Source: Streptomyces sp. 71268 (GTDB lineage Bacteria > Actinomycetota > Actinomycetes > Streptomycetales > Streptomycetaceae). Taken from it: a DNA stretch of 64,000 bases. Positions 16,869-24,608 of this stretch are shown piece by piece (the stretch's first letter is position 1; the number at the start of each line of letters is the position of its first letter). The notes beneath the pieces are model-generated. The model searched no databases. It had not been told where the DNA came from and worked only from the letters and a program-made list of their open reading frames with translations. The DNA lies in NCBI RefSeq assembly GCF_029392895.1, contig NZ_CP114200.1, positions 7,012,501-7,076,500 on the forward strand, in the 5' to 3' direction. A program made the position numbers and the translations under genes.

Positions 16869-17161
16869 GTATACCCCAACTTCTGTGCGAGGCCCATCAG
16901 TTGGCGGCCCGATACGGCTTCTCCCGCGCCACCATCGCCCCCGGGGGCGGGCCAGCCTTGGAAGGGCAGGGTACTCGGGCAGCGCCGTCCGCCTGCGGCG
17001 CGGAGACACCAGCTCGCGTTGTCCGCAGGACGGCTACGAGAGGGTCTGACCCGGTGGAACGGCTGCTCTGGTCGTCAGTCGTCGGCGTGGAGGTAGGCGG
17101 CTCCGTACCCCCGGCGGATCATGGTGCGACGACCAAGCGTGAAGAGTTCGTTGGCGTAGAC

Positions 17162-17196
17162 GCCCCTGTCTGGTTCGGTTCGCGAGCGGCAGGGGC
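17162..17196 (-). terminator. Hairpin downstream of DUF397
   Basis: GCCCCTG at 17162-17168 pairs with CAGGGGC at 17190-17196, just past the stop codon of the minus-strand DUF397 gene. The same hairpin family follows the copies at 15.6 and 17.6 kb, so it was duplicated with the gene. It has no clear U-tract. Confidence 0.5.
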
Positions 17197-17213
17197 TTTG
17201 AGGCGGTGCACGG

Positions 17214-17420
17214 TTACGCGGTGAAGTCGCCGGCTTTGACGCCGGCCACGAAGGCGGTCCAGGCCGTGGTGTCGAAGGTGAGGATGGGACCGTGTGGGTC
17301 TTTGCTGTCACGGACGGGGACGGTGCCGTGCGCGGCGGCGAGGTTGGCGGCGACCTCGACGCATGCGCCGCCGTTGTTGCTGTGTGAGGACTTGATCCAG
17401 TGGGGGGATTGGGTCGTCAT
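17214..17420 (-). CDS. DUF397 protein
   Basis: 68 aa and a complete DUF397 domain: WIKSSHSNNGGACVEVA, then VPVRDSKDPHGP and the C-terminal TAWTAFVAGVKAGDFTA. DUF397 proteins are small acidic partners of WhiJ-like XRE regulators; BldB-type developmental proteins belong to the same group as I recall. This copy has no adjacent regulator of its own. It is about 75-80% identical by eye to the copy at 17649-17852, which is coupled to an XRE gene, so it is probably a duplicate that can engage the same regulator. The ATG at 17420 is clear. Confidence 0.88.
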   Translation of the reverse strand: MTTQSPHWIKSSHSNNGGACVEVAANLAAAHGTVPVRDSKDPHGPILTFDTTAWTAFVAGVKAGDFTA

Positions 17421-17598
17421 GGAGTGTGCCCCTTCGACCTTGCTCGGTCACGGATGCGAGCGGGATGCCGGTCGTGGCGCTTCGGCTCACCGATGGTAGG
17501 TCGCCGGCGCAGGTCTCGGGGAAGTGGCCTCCCGGCCAATTGACTTTGTTGCTTGTGTCAACTGCCCTCACTAGGAGCCTGTTTGCAGCATGCGAAGA

Positions 17599-17631
17599 CC
17601 CCTGCCGCTCTCGGTCGGGGTGCGGCAGGGG
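17599..17631 (-). terminator. Hairpin terminator after XRE-DUF397 operon
   Basis: CCCCTGCCG (17599-17607) and CGGCAGGGG (17623-17631) form a 9-bp stem 18 bp beyond the DUF397 stop codon on the minus strand. No U-run follows, as is common for actinomycete terminators. Confidence 0.55.
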
Positions 17632-17648
17632 CCCGGTGTGGAGCGTGG

Positions 17649-17852
17649 TTACGCGGTGAAGTCGCCGGCCTTGATGCCGGCCACGAAGGCGGTCCAGGCC
17701 GTGGTGTTGAAGGCCAGGGTGGGACCGTGCGGGTCCTTGCTGTCGCGGACGGGGATGGTGCCGTGGGTTGCGAGGTTGGCGGCGACCTCAACGCACTGGC
17801 CACCGTTGTCGCTGTACGAGGACTTGATCCAGCGGGGGTTGTCGGTCGTCAC
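17649..17852 (-). CDS. DUF397 protein, coupled to the upstream XRE regulator
   Basis: 67 aa starting at the GTG at 17850-17852. It carries the full family pattern WIKSSYSDNGGQCVEVA, VPVRDSKDPHGP-like (IPVRDSKDPHGP) and TAWTAFVAGIKAGDFTA. Its start codon overlaps the stop of the XRE/DUF5753 gene in GTGA, so the two are translationally coupled and presumably made in fixed ratio. In WhiJ-type cassettes the small protein is thought to modulate the DNA-binding protein. A nearly identical 3' end occurs at 17214 and as a relic at 15665. Confidence 0.9.
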   Translation of the reverse strand: MTTDNPRWIKSSYSDNGGQCVEVAANLATHGTIPVRDSKDPHGPTLAFNTTAWTAFVAGIKAGDFTA

Positions 17853-18676
17853 GGGGAGCCCTTTCGTAACTGACGGATCATGGACACGGACGATGCTTGG
17901 GTGAGTGCCTCGGCCTGTAGCTGATGGTAGGCCGTCAGTATCGGCAGCACGAACGAAGTTTCTCGTTCCAGATGCCCTCGTAGTGCAGACTCCGCGTAGG
18001 TCATGAGTGAGCGATCTGGCATGGTCAGCATCGTGATCGGCAGGCGAAACGCTCGGCGTACCCCCATGTCGAAAGGGGCGATCTGGAGGACCGTGTTCGG
18101 CTGATCCGCAAATTCGATCAGCCGGTCGAACTGGGCGTTCATCACCTTTGGGCCGCCGACGGGGTGACGGATGCAGCTCTCGTCCAGCACCATCAGCAGC
18201 AACGGCGGAGTCGTCCGAACAAGAGCCGCTTGCCGTTCGGCGATTACTGAGACTCGCTCGCTTGCCTGGTCGGGTGTGATCGCCCCTCGTTTGATGGCGC
18301 CTTCGGCCAGCGCCACCGCGTACTCCGGGGTCTGCAACAGACCTGGCACGACGCCAACCTCGTACAGCCGGATCTCGGCCGCCCGGCCCTCGTAGTTGAC
18401 GAACTCCGGGAAGCCCTCCAGCAAGCTTCCGTGTCGGATCTCGCGCCACTCGCGTTCGAACTCATCTCCGGTGCCCAGGGCTTGATCCGTGCTCCGCGAA
18501 AATCGGCGAGTCGGAGACTTCCGACCAGTTTCAATGGCCGAAACGTGCTTGCCGGAGTACCCGATCCGCTCGCCGAGTTCCTCCTGTGTCCAGCCGCGTT
18601 TCTCCCGCACGCTGCGCAGCTTGGCCCCAAAGGCCGCCTGCGGTGAACTGTCTGGGTTGAGTTCCTTGAGATTCAA
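17849..18676 (-). CDS. XRE-family regulator with DUF5753 (WhiJ-type)
   Basis: 275 aa if started at the TTG at 18674-18676, which gives the family-typical opening MNLKELNPDSSPQAAFGAKL; no better ATG/GTG exists in that frame. The helix-turn-helix (about residues 15-75) contains RGWTQEELGERIGYSGKHVS and IETGRKSPT. The DUF5753 domain (about 95-270) contains VVPGLLQTPEYAVAL, typical of the family. These regulators pair with DUF397 proteins and control development or antibiotic production in Streptomyces (WhiJ family). It is divergent from the operon at 18789 across a 112-bp region holding a 16-bp palindrome (18753-18768), the likely operator for both sides. Confidence 0.88.
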   Translation of the reverse strand: MNLKELNPDSSPQAAFGAKLRSVREKRGWTQEELGERIGYSGKHVSAIETGRKSPTRRFSRSTDQALGTGDEFEREWREIRHGSLLEGFPEFVNYEGRAAEIRLYEVGVVPGLLQTPEYAVALAEGAIKRGAITPDQASERVSVIAERQAALVRTTPPLLLMVLDESCIRHPVGGPKVMNAQFDRLIEFADQPNTVLQIAPFDMGVRRAFRLPITMLTMPDRSLMTYAESALRGHLERETSFVLPILTAYHQLQAEALTQASSVSMIRQLRKGSP

Positions 18677-18752
18677 CGGGCGACCACCAACTCTGCGTTC
18701 TTTTGAGGCACCTTGAAGACCCCCCGACTCTAGGGGACCCTCGGTGCTCCCG

Positions 18753-18768
18753 GTAGTGACATCACTAC
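18753..18768. promoter_or_regulatory. Palindrome in divergent promoter, candidate XRE operator
   Basis: GTAGTGA CA TCACTAC is a perfect 7+2+7 palindrome, 21 bp before the GTG at 18789 and 77 bp before the TTG of the XRE gene. It overlaps where the plus-strand promoter should lie and is adjacent to GGAGAGGAG. Autoregulation by the XRE protein is the simplest reading. Confidence 0.55.
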
Positions 18769-18788
18769 GGAGAGGAGCGGACCCCACC

Positions 18789-19080
18789 GTGTCCAACACC
18801 CCCCGCCCCCACCCCTCCCGACGCCAAGCTCGCCGCGTTGCTCGACAAGCGCGATCGCGAGGCACGGGGCGACACCCCTCAGGTAGACACTCGGACGCGT
18901 CAGCCGGCCAACTCGCAGGTTGAAGCGTCAAGTTCGTGTGCCACGTGCAGGGCCATCCGGACGGTCGCCGAACGGGCAAGAGCGTTGCGCGATGCCATTC
19001 AGCACCGTAAGGCCATCGAGGCTTTGCATGTCCACCGTCTTCGCCAACATGCCCCCGAACGAGGTGATGGCGCGTGCTGA
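18789..19080 (+). CDS. Unknown protein, apparent frameshift near its N-terminus
   Basis: The only well-placed start is GTG at 18789 (GGAGAGG upstream), reading SNTP. The coherent coding frame, however, is the +1 frame that reads PAPTPPDAKLAALLDKRD and continues to a TGA at 19078-19080. The frames meet in a C-rich stretch (18799-18819), so either one base is inserted there or the true start is the TTG at 18838. The predicted product (about 96 aa) is charged and helical, with a CATC motif (SSCATCRAIR) and an Arg/His-rich C-terminus (IQHRKAIEALHVHRLRQH). I recognise no domain. Its end overlaps the next gene by 7 nt, making it the first gene of a three-gene operon divergent from the WhiJ-type regulator. 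Confidence 0.55.
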
Positions 19081-19394
19081 CCCACCTCATCTTCGAGGAC
19101 GCGCACCGCGTCCTCGTGCAGGACGTAGCGCTCCGCTTCTTCCTGCGGACCGGTGACACGTGGGCGCCGGTCACCGACACCGACTTCCGGCACGCCTACG
19201 AACTCGCCCTCTTCGACCCCGACGCCCTCCGCAAGGACGTGCTCTGCCCCAACGCGCGACGCGTCGAGTGCACCACCGGTGAGGGATGGTTCTGGTCCGA
19301 CGGGAGCCGGACCGCGGGACTGTGCACCTTCGGTGACCGCAGCCCCCAGGAGTGCGCCAGCCTGGCCCGGTACATGGCTGGAGACACCTCGTGA
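19074..19394 (+). CDS. Conserved protein of unknown function
   Basis: 106 aa from GTG at 19074, overlapping the previous gene by 7 nt and the next by 4 nt (GTGA). It opens MLTHLIFEDAHRVLVQDVA and contains an aromatic FWSDGSRTAGLCTFGD segment and two cysteines in DVLCPNARRVECTTGEG. There is no signal peptide or membrane helix. I do not recognise the family. The tight coupling on both sides argues that it works with its neighbours, and its position opposite a WhiJ-type regulator suggests regulated expression. Confidence 0.65.
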   Translation: MLTHLIFEDAHRVLVQDVALRFFLRTGDTWAPVTDTDFRHAYELALFDPDALRKDVLCPNARRVECTTGEGWFWSDGSRTAGLCTFGDRSPQECASLARYMAGDTS

Positions 19395-19879
19395 CGCCCC
19401 GCCAGACCTGGGTTCACCTGCTCGTATGGCGTCCCGTCGAACCAGCCCGACCGCTCGACGTCAGCCGGGCATGGCCGCGCGTCCTCCAGGTGGCGGGGGG
19501 CGGTGCGCCCGCGCCGCCGGGCGTCATCCTGCGGCCCGACGAGTCGATACGAGCCGCCGCCGGCCGCGTCGCCACCGCGCTGGGGTTGCGGCCACCCACC
19601 CTGCCCCGCGTGCTGGCCGTGGACCAGCGACCGGCCGAGGGTGACTGCCCGGAGGAGCTTTCGCTCATCGTGGACGGTGGTTGGCTCGCCGACGACGTCC
19701 CCGTCGCCTGCACCTGCGGCCAGCATCCCTGGTCGTGGACGCCGGTGACCGAACTGGGCCACGTCGCCCTGGTGCACGCTCTGCGCGCCCTCGTGGTCGG
19801 CCAGCCACCCCCGGCGCTCTGGAACGGCACGCCCTTCCGCCTGGCCACCGATCCCGACCCCGACACTGGCCCAGGGTGA
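19391..19879 (+). CDS. Nudix-like protein with degenerate Nudix box
   Basis: 162 aa from the GTG at 19391, in GTGA overlap with the preceding gene. The core looks like a Nudix fold: a first strand TWVHLLVWRP, then LRPDESIRAAAGRVATALGL in the place of the Nudix box, then a following strand RVLAVDQRP. The catalytic REVxEExG part of the box reads GRVATALG here, so the paired metal-binding glutamates are missing. The protein may therefore bind a nucleotide-like ligand without hydrolysing it. The fold assignment rests on pattern only. It ends the three-gene operon 18789-19879. Confidence 0.5.
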   Translation: MTPRQTWVHLLVWRPVEPARPLDVSRAWPRVLQVAGGGAPAPPGVILRPDESIRAAAGRVATALGLRPPTLPRVLAVDQRPAEGDCPEELSLIVDGGWLADDVPVACTCGQHPWSWTPVTELGHVALVHALRALVVGQPPPALWNGTPFRLATDPDPDTGPG

Positions 19880-19971
19880 TCCGACCCTGTCACCCAGCCG
19901 CCGGCGCCCGGGGGGTGGGACGGGCCCCAGCCTGACTCGCGGGCCCGTGGCCCGCTCCGTACGATGGATCG

Positions 19972-20583
19972 ATGCCCGCCTCACACCGCAAACGGCCACC
20001 TCACGAGCGTCCCGCCGCGTCCGGCGGCGGGTATCTCGCCGTGGGCGAGCGTACGGCGATCCGGCTGCTGGGCCGGGGTGACGAGGCGGAGTTCACCGCC
20101 CGCGCGCGGGAGAGCGTCGCACTGCACCGGCCGTGGCTGTTCCCACCCACGACGGCCGAGCAGTTCGCGCACTATGTGGCGCGGTTGGAGGAGCCGGCGC
20201 GCGCCGGGTTCGTGATCTGCGAACGGGCCACGGACGGGATCGCCGGCTACGCGACCATCAACAACATCGTCGGCGGCGTCTTCCAGTGCGGCGCGCTCGG
20301 CTACGGCGCCTTCTCGCACGCCGCCGGCCGTGGGTTGCTCACCGAGGGGCTCGGGTTGGTCATCGAGTACGCCTTCGGCCCCCTGGGGTTGCACCGGCTG
20401 GAAGCCAACATCCAACCCACCAACGCCCGGTCGATCGCGCTGGTCAAGCGCATCGGCTTCCGGCTTGAGGGACTGTCGCCCGACTTCCTCTACGTCGACG
20501 GTGCCTGGCGCGACCACGAACGCTGGGCCATCACCAGCGAAATGCCCCGCCTCGGCGGCCCGCACGGCACAGTGGGGCCATGA
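19972..20583 (+). CDS. GNAT N-acetyltransferase (RimJ/RimL-like)
   Basis: 203 aa with the RimJ/RimL-type GNAT fold: an N-terminal RTAIRLLGRGDEAEF strand/helix pair, a central GYATINNIVGG strand, the acetyl-CoA loop GYGAFSHAAGRGLLTEGL (Q/RxxGxG/A analogue AGRGLL), then HRLEANIQPTNARSIALVKR and IGFRLEGLSPDFLYVDGAWRDHERW, both strongly typical. Such enzymes acetylate protein N-termini or amino groups of small molecules. Its stop overlaps the next gene by ATGA, so the two are coupled. The first 20 residues are basic and could be an over-extension of the start. Confidence 0.88.
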   Translation: MPASHRKRPPHERPAASGGGYLAVGERTAIRLLGRGDEAEFTARARESVALHRPWLFPPTTAEQFAHYVARLEEPARAGFVICERATDGIAGYATINNIVGGVFQCGALGYGAFSHAAGRGLLTEGLGLVIEYAFGPLGLHRLEANIQPTNARSIALVKRIGFRLEGLSPDFLYVDGAWRDHERWAITSEMPRLGGPHGTVGP

Positions 20584-20948
20584 CCGTCACCTTTCGCCGT
20601 ACCGTCCCCGTGCTACGGGTCTTCGACTGGGCCAAGGCCCACGCGTTCTACGTCACCTACCTCGGCTGCACCGTCGACTGGGAGCACCGCTTCGCCCCCG
20701 ACCTGCCCCGGTACGCCCAGGTCTCCCGGGGCGCGCTGGTGCTGCACCTGTCGGAGCACCACGGCGACGGGACACCCGGCACGGCCGTGTACGTCGAGCT
20801 GGACGGGGTGCGCGAGCTGCACGCCGAGCTGACGGCCAAGGAGTACCCGTATCTCAGGCCGGGGCTCGAAGAGGACGAGATCGGGTTCTCGGTCACCCTC
20901 CTTGACCCGTTCGGCAACCAGATCCGGCTCAGCCAGCCGGTGGACTGA
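20580..20948 (+). CDS. VOC/glyoxalase-fold protein, bleomycin-resistance-like
   Basis: 122 aa, one vicinal-oxygen-chelate domain: VPVLRVFDWAKAHAFYVTYLG opens the first beta-alpha-beta unit and TLLDPFGNQIRLSQP ends the second (the DPxGN signature). The length and opening match the bleomycin-binding/glyoxalase superfamily group, dimeric proteins that sequester a ligand or catalyse a metal-dependent reaction. The metal-ligand pattern is incomplete by eye, which favours a binding protein. It is translated from an ATG overlapping the stop of the GNAT gene (ATGA). An acetyltransferase plus a BRP-like protein would be consistent with self-protection against a small molecule. Confidence 0.82.
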   Translation: MTVTFRRTVPVLRVFDWAKAHAFYVTYLGCTVDWEHRFAPDLPRYAQVSRGALVLHLSEHHGDGTPGTAVYVELDGVRELHAELTAKEYPYLRPGLEEDEIGFSVTLLDPFGNQIRLSQPVD

Positions 20949-20990
20949 CCCGCCCTGTTCCCGGTTCCTGGTCCCGCGACCCGCGTGTCC

Positions 20991-21020
20991 GGGCCCGCTT
21001 TCGTACGTTCGAGCGGGCCC
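20991..21020 (+). terminator. Hairpin terminator of the GNAT-VOC operon
   Basis: GGGCCCGCT (20991-20999) pairs with AGCGGGCCC (21012-21020) around a 12-nt loop, 42 bp after the VOC stop codon. There is no U-run, but the stem is perfect and in the right place. Confidence 0.6.
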
Positions 21021-21722
21021 GTCCGTGGGGCGGACGCGGGGGGATTCTGGTGCGAAAGCCGAGTGGGGCATGGGTCGTCGGGTGGCATTTCTCCTCGCGC
21101 TTTCGCACACGTGGTCGGAATTCCGTTCGGGATCGGCTCGGCCGGGCGTGGCAGCAGTGCAGAGGTCTCGATGGGTTCGCTTATTGTCTGCGCCATGTCA
21201 TGCCGCGGTGCTTGCTTTCTGCCATTTCCGTGAAAAACCTCGTGGCATCCGCGAGGCAGGAAGTTGTCACGTGTTCGGTGGCGGGTTTCCCTTTGTGGGT
21301 GAGTTGTTGACGTCGTGAATCTCAGGGGAAACGGCAGGCGGTCGCAGCGTTGGAACGGCTTCCGGAAACGCCTGGTGGGCACGGTGTCGGGGGCGGGCGC
21401 CCACGTGAACCGCCTCGACCCGCCCGCACCGGTCGCGCGTGGCGGGATCTTCCTGGCCCGATACGAACTGGCGGTGCCGCGAAACGGGCTGGGAAGCTGT
21501 GCGCGCCGGCTCGGTCGTGACGGCAGTGGAGCAGTGGTCAGCCCGGGTACGCGTCCCGGGACGGCCAACCGCTGTTTGTCGTTCGGTTTTCTTTCCGGGC
21601 CGGAAATTCGACGGGTTGTTGCCGCGCGGGGCCGTACGTTCTCCCGGGGAGTTCGCCAACGGGCCCGCCGTGAACAGCGCGCGGGAAACACAATCTGTCC
21701 ATTTCGAGCAGGAGGAACTGTC
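21021..21722. other. Long non-coding stretch upstream of the lectin-like gene
   Basis: About 700 bp without a convincing gene. Base composition is clearly less G+C-rich than the surroundings, especially 21180-21330 and 21590-21720, and reading frames show no sustained third-position bias. This suggests a long regulatory leader for the secreted ricin-fold gene, or decayed sequence. I find no strong hairpin or known riboswitch signature. Confidence 0.4.
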
Positions 21723-22172
21723 ATGCGCTTTCGGACCACGGTAGTGGCGGCCATGGGCATGGGTTGTGCCCTGGCGGGAGTGTTCTCCAGCACGGCCTAC
21801 GCCGCCCCGCAGGTGCAGTTCAAGAACGTGGCCACGGGCAAGTGCCTGGACAGCAACGGTGCCGGTGACGCCTACGCCCTTGGCTGCAACGGCGGTAACT
21901 ACCAGCGCTGGACGGTGTCGTTCAACAGCACCGGTGGCGGCGAGATCAGAAACGTGGCCACGGGCAAGTGTCTCGACAGCAACGGCGCCGGCGACGCCTA
22001 CACGCTCGGCTGTAACGGCGGCAACAACCAGCGCTGGACGGTACGGGAGTCGGGCGCCGGCATCGTGGTCTGGAAGAACGTGGCCACCGGCAAGTGCCTG
22101 GACAGCAACGGCGCCGGTCACGTCTACACCTTGGGTTGCAACGGCGGCAACAACCAGCGCTGGGGAGGGTGA
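21723..22172 (+). CDS. Secreted ricin B-type beta-trefoil protein
   Basis: 149 aa from the ATG at 21723 with AGGAGG at 21710-21715. A signal peptide is clear (MRFRTTVVAAMGMGCALAGV..., cleavage likely after AYA at residue 27). The mature protein is just three near-identical repeats starting at residues 35, 77 and 119, each reading NVATGKCLDSNGAG...LGCNGGNxQRW, the QxW motif of ricin-type beta-trefoil (CBM13) domains. The pattern gives one complete trefoil of about 120 aa and no catalytic domain. Most Streptomyces CBM13 modules are fused to glycosidases, so a free-standing one is a candidate secreted carbohydrate-binding protein. The repeats match at DNA level too, implying recent duplication. 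Confidence 0.88.
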   Translation: MRFRTTVVAAMGMGCALAGVFSSTAYAAPQVQFKNVATGKCLDSNGAGDAYALGCNGGNYQRWTVSFNSTGGGEIRNVATGKCLDSNGAGDAYTLGCNGGNNQRWTVRESGAGIVVWKNVATGKCLDSNGAGHVYTLGCNGGNNQRWGG

Positions 22173-22264
22173 CCCGCGGACCGGTCATCGCCCTGGTCCG
22201 ACGCCTGTTCCGGCAGGTGGCCCCGCTATGTGGTCCGGCGCCGGCCTGACGCGCGCCCGGCCCG

Positions 22265-23675
22265 TCAGGCCGGTCCGCCCCGCCGTTCCTCCTCGGCCCG
22301 CCCCGGGCCGAGGAGGGCGGCGAGGCCGTCGGCCAGTTCGGTGCGCCAACACAGGTAGTCGTGGCCGCCGTTGAACTCCCGGTACTCCGCCGCGTAACCC
22401 TGGGCCCGCAGGACCTCGGGCAGGCGGCGGTTGGCCGGGAGCAGCACCCACTCCTGCTCGCCGGCCGACAGCCAGCAGCGCACGGGGTGGTCCGGGGCCG
22501 CCGGGGTGGCCTCGACCAGGGAGGTCAGCCACTGCGCGGCGGGGCCGTCCGGCCACCAGAAGGAGCCCGACTGGGACAGCGCGTTGCCGAACCGGTGCGG
22601 GGCGCGGACGGCGGCGTACGTGGCCATCAGGCCGCCCAGGCTCTGGCCGGCCAACACGGTGCGCGTCGGGTCGGTGGTCAGCGGCCAGCGCTCGGAGGCC
22701 CAGGGCAACAGGTCGTCGGTGAGGAAGTCCACGAACCGGTCGTCGCAGGCCAGCTCCGCCCAGCGGGTGTCGCTGTCCAGCGACTCGGGCAGCAGCGCGA
22801 CCAGCGGCGGTACGTGCCCGTCGGCGATCAGGTTGTCGAGGAGCGTGGCGACGTCCAACTCGGGCTGCCACATCTCGCCGTCGAAGAGGACCAGCACGGG
22901 CAGGCCGGCCCCGGCCTCCGGGTGGGTACCGGTACCGGGCCCGTCGTCGGCTGTCGCCCGGGCGGGCTCGTACACCCACACCCGACGCTCGTTGCCGAGC
23001 CCCGCGCACGCCACCGTGTGACGGCTGACCGTGCCTCGTGGCACGTCGGCGCGCCGCCGCCAGGCGGCGTCGGACGGCGCGTCCGGGAGGCGGACCACGG
23101 ACTGCGGCGGGCCGCCCCAGCGGCGCGGCAGCGTGCGGGGGTTGCGCGGGTCGGGGCGGCCCTGGCCGCGCAACCAGGCGAGGTAACCGGGGTCGGACGG
23201 GGCGAGCGGCGCCCCCTCGTCCACGCAGAGCGCGTACGTGGCCTGCCAGTCCCGCCGCATGCGGATCGACCAGTGCCACACGTCGCTGTCGGGCAGCCGC
23301 TCCATGAGGTTGTGCTCGGGCGCGCGCGGGTCGATCACCTTGTTCGGCAGCACCAGCACGGACCGGGTGGCCGGGGTGCCGCGCCACAGGAAGGTGACGA
23401 CCGCGTGCTCCGGGTCGCCTTCCGGGTCGGGCTCGACCAGCGGCGTGCCCGCTGCCTCGACCTCGCGCCAGAAGTCCGGCACCGCGTGCGTGGCCGCCGC
23501 GTCGCGCCGTCGCCGCCGCCGGTCCAGCTCCGCCACCCGGGGGCTGGCCACACGGGGCACGGGCGCCGGGCGCGGCACGCGCGGGGGACGCCGAGGCGCG
23601 TCGGTGGGGGGCGCTGGTCGGGGCGCTGGTCGGCGGGTCGGCCGGCGCGTCGGTCGGTGGCGGGGAGGCGGACAT
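22265..23675 (-). CDS. Enterochelin esterase (Fes)-like hydrolase, apparent frameshift near N-terminus
   Basis: The body has the Fes layout: an N-terminal domain (FWREVEAAGTPLVEPD, VTFLWRGTP, LMERLPDSDVWHWSIRM) and a C-terminal alpha/beta-hydrolase domain with LVLFDGEMW, nucleophile GQSLGG and FNGGHDYLCWR bearing the catalytic histidine. Fes enzymes hydrolyse trilactone siderophores in the cytosol to free iron. The best start is ATG at 23673-23675 (GGAGG 8 nt upstream, reading MSASPPPTDAPADPPTSAP), but it lies in another frame from the body; the frames can be joined at a G6 run at 23606-23611. Without a shift the protein would have to start at a GTG near 23562 with no ribosome site. A possible iron box lies upstream (23774-23792). 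Confidence 0.75.
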
Positions 23676-23773
23676 GGCGGGGAACCTCCGGCACGACGAA
23701 GGACGGTCGGGTACGGGCGGGGGCCGGCGGGCGGGCCGGCGCGGCGTGGGCCGGCGGCTGACAAGATCCCGCT

Positions 23774-23792
23774 ACGGGTGAGGGTCACCTTA
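23774..23792 (-). promoter_or_regulatory. Possible iron box (DmdR/IdeR site) upstream of the Fes-like gene
   Basis: ACGGGTGAGGGTCACCTTA matches about 13 of 19 positions of the actinobacterial iron-box consensus TTAGGTTAGGCTCACCTAA, with the right half best preserved. It lies about 100 bp before the ATG at 23675. The match is weak alone; the fitting gene function raises it. Confidence 0.35.
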
Positions 23793-23910
23793 CCTGGCAC
23801 TTGTTCCGGCCCGCCGGCCGGCGGGCCGCCACGGCCGGGGGCGGCGGCGTCGGCGTGCCGTACGGGACCGCGCGTCCCCGTACGCCGGGACCCGCGTGCA
23901 GGATGGCCCC

Positions 23911-24390
23911 ATGAACGGCGAGGACGTGAGTTTCAGGATCCCGCGCGGGGCGTCCGGCTTCTACCGCCCGCAGGACGGCCCGCTGCCCGTCACCGACCTC
24001 GCGAGCTTCCGTACCGCGCTGTACGCGGCCGCCCGCGTCGCCGGGGGAGCGGTGGGTGGGGTGGAACGGCAGGCGTATCCCCGCACGTTCCACACGGCGA
24101 CGGTCACCCACCCCCACGGCACGGACGAGTCCGTCGTCCTCTGCCACGCCCACCACCCCTGGGTCGCGTTCGCGCGGGAGGACCGGAACTGGTACACCGA
24201 CGAGTTCCTGGCGCCACCACCGTGGGCCCGCGTCTTCGGTGACCTGGGCTTCACCGTGCTGTGGCGCGCACAGCTGACCATGGCCCTGTCAGCCGTCGAC
24301 ACCTCGGTCCTCACCAGGACGGAGTGGCGCCAGGTCCGCACCTACGGCATCACCACGCTCGGCGGGGTCCTCTTCAACGCCTGGGCCTGA
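23911..24390 (+). CDS. Conserved protein of unknown function
   Basis: 159 aa from the ATG at 23911. It begins MNGEDVSFRIPRGASGFYRP and is rich in aromatic residues (CHAHHPWVAFAREDRNWYTDE read in two parts: CHAHHPWVAF and REDRNWYTDE). The C-terminal half looks alpha/beta. There is no signal peptide or membrane segment, and I do not recognise a family. It is divergent from the Fes-like gene with about 235 bp between the starts, so the two might share iron-dependent control, but nothing in the protein suggests iron metabolism. Confidence 0.65.
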   Translation: MNGEDVSFRIPRGASGFYRPQDGPLPVTDLASFRTALYAAARVAGGAVGGVERQAYPRTFHTATVTHPHGTDESVVLCHAHHPWVAFAREDRNWYTDEFLAPPPWARVFGDLGFTVLWRAQLTMALSAVDTSVLTRTEWRQVRTYGITTLGGVLFNAWA

Positions 24391-24538
24391 GCCGGGGCGG
24401 GCCGAGGCCCGGGCCCGAGGGCGACGGTCGTACGCCGACAACACGCTGGTGGCACGGCCACGACGCGCCGGGCCCGCGACGTCAACACCGGCGGGGGAAT
24501 GAACCCCACCCCCTTGAAGCCCTGTTCAGCGGCGCTCA

Positions 24539-24555
24539 CACCATGTTCCATGGTG
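24539..24555. promoter_or_regulatory. 17-bp palindrome upstream of the DUF5107 gene
   Basis: CACCATG TTC CATGGTG (24539-24555) is a perfect 7+3+7 palindrome 54 bp before the start codon at 24609. Symmetric sites of this size are typical of LacI/GntR/ROK-type sugar regulators, which would suit a carbohydrate-linked gene; no regulator is encoded nearby. Confidence 0.45.
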
Positions 24556-24608
24556 ATCACGCGGTCGCAGCGAGGCGGTCGCGGGTGTAAGGACTGAGAG
24601 AGGCAGTA

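Noticed and set aside
17075..17161. Minus-strand segment encoding NELFTLGRRTMIRRGYGAAY near a stop codon.
   Set aside because: It looks coding-like but has no start, no ribosome site and only about 30 residues; it may be a gene remnant, but I cannot support it.
19352..19390. A longer N-terminus for the Nudix-like gene starting at 19352.
   Set aside because: The GTG at 19391 in GTGA overlap with the previous stop is the better start, and the extension has no family-like sequence.
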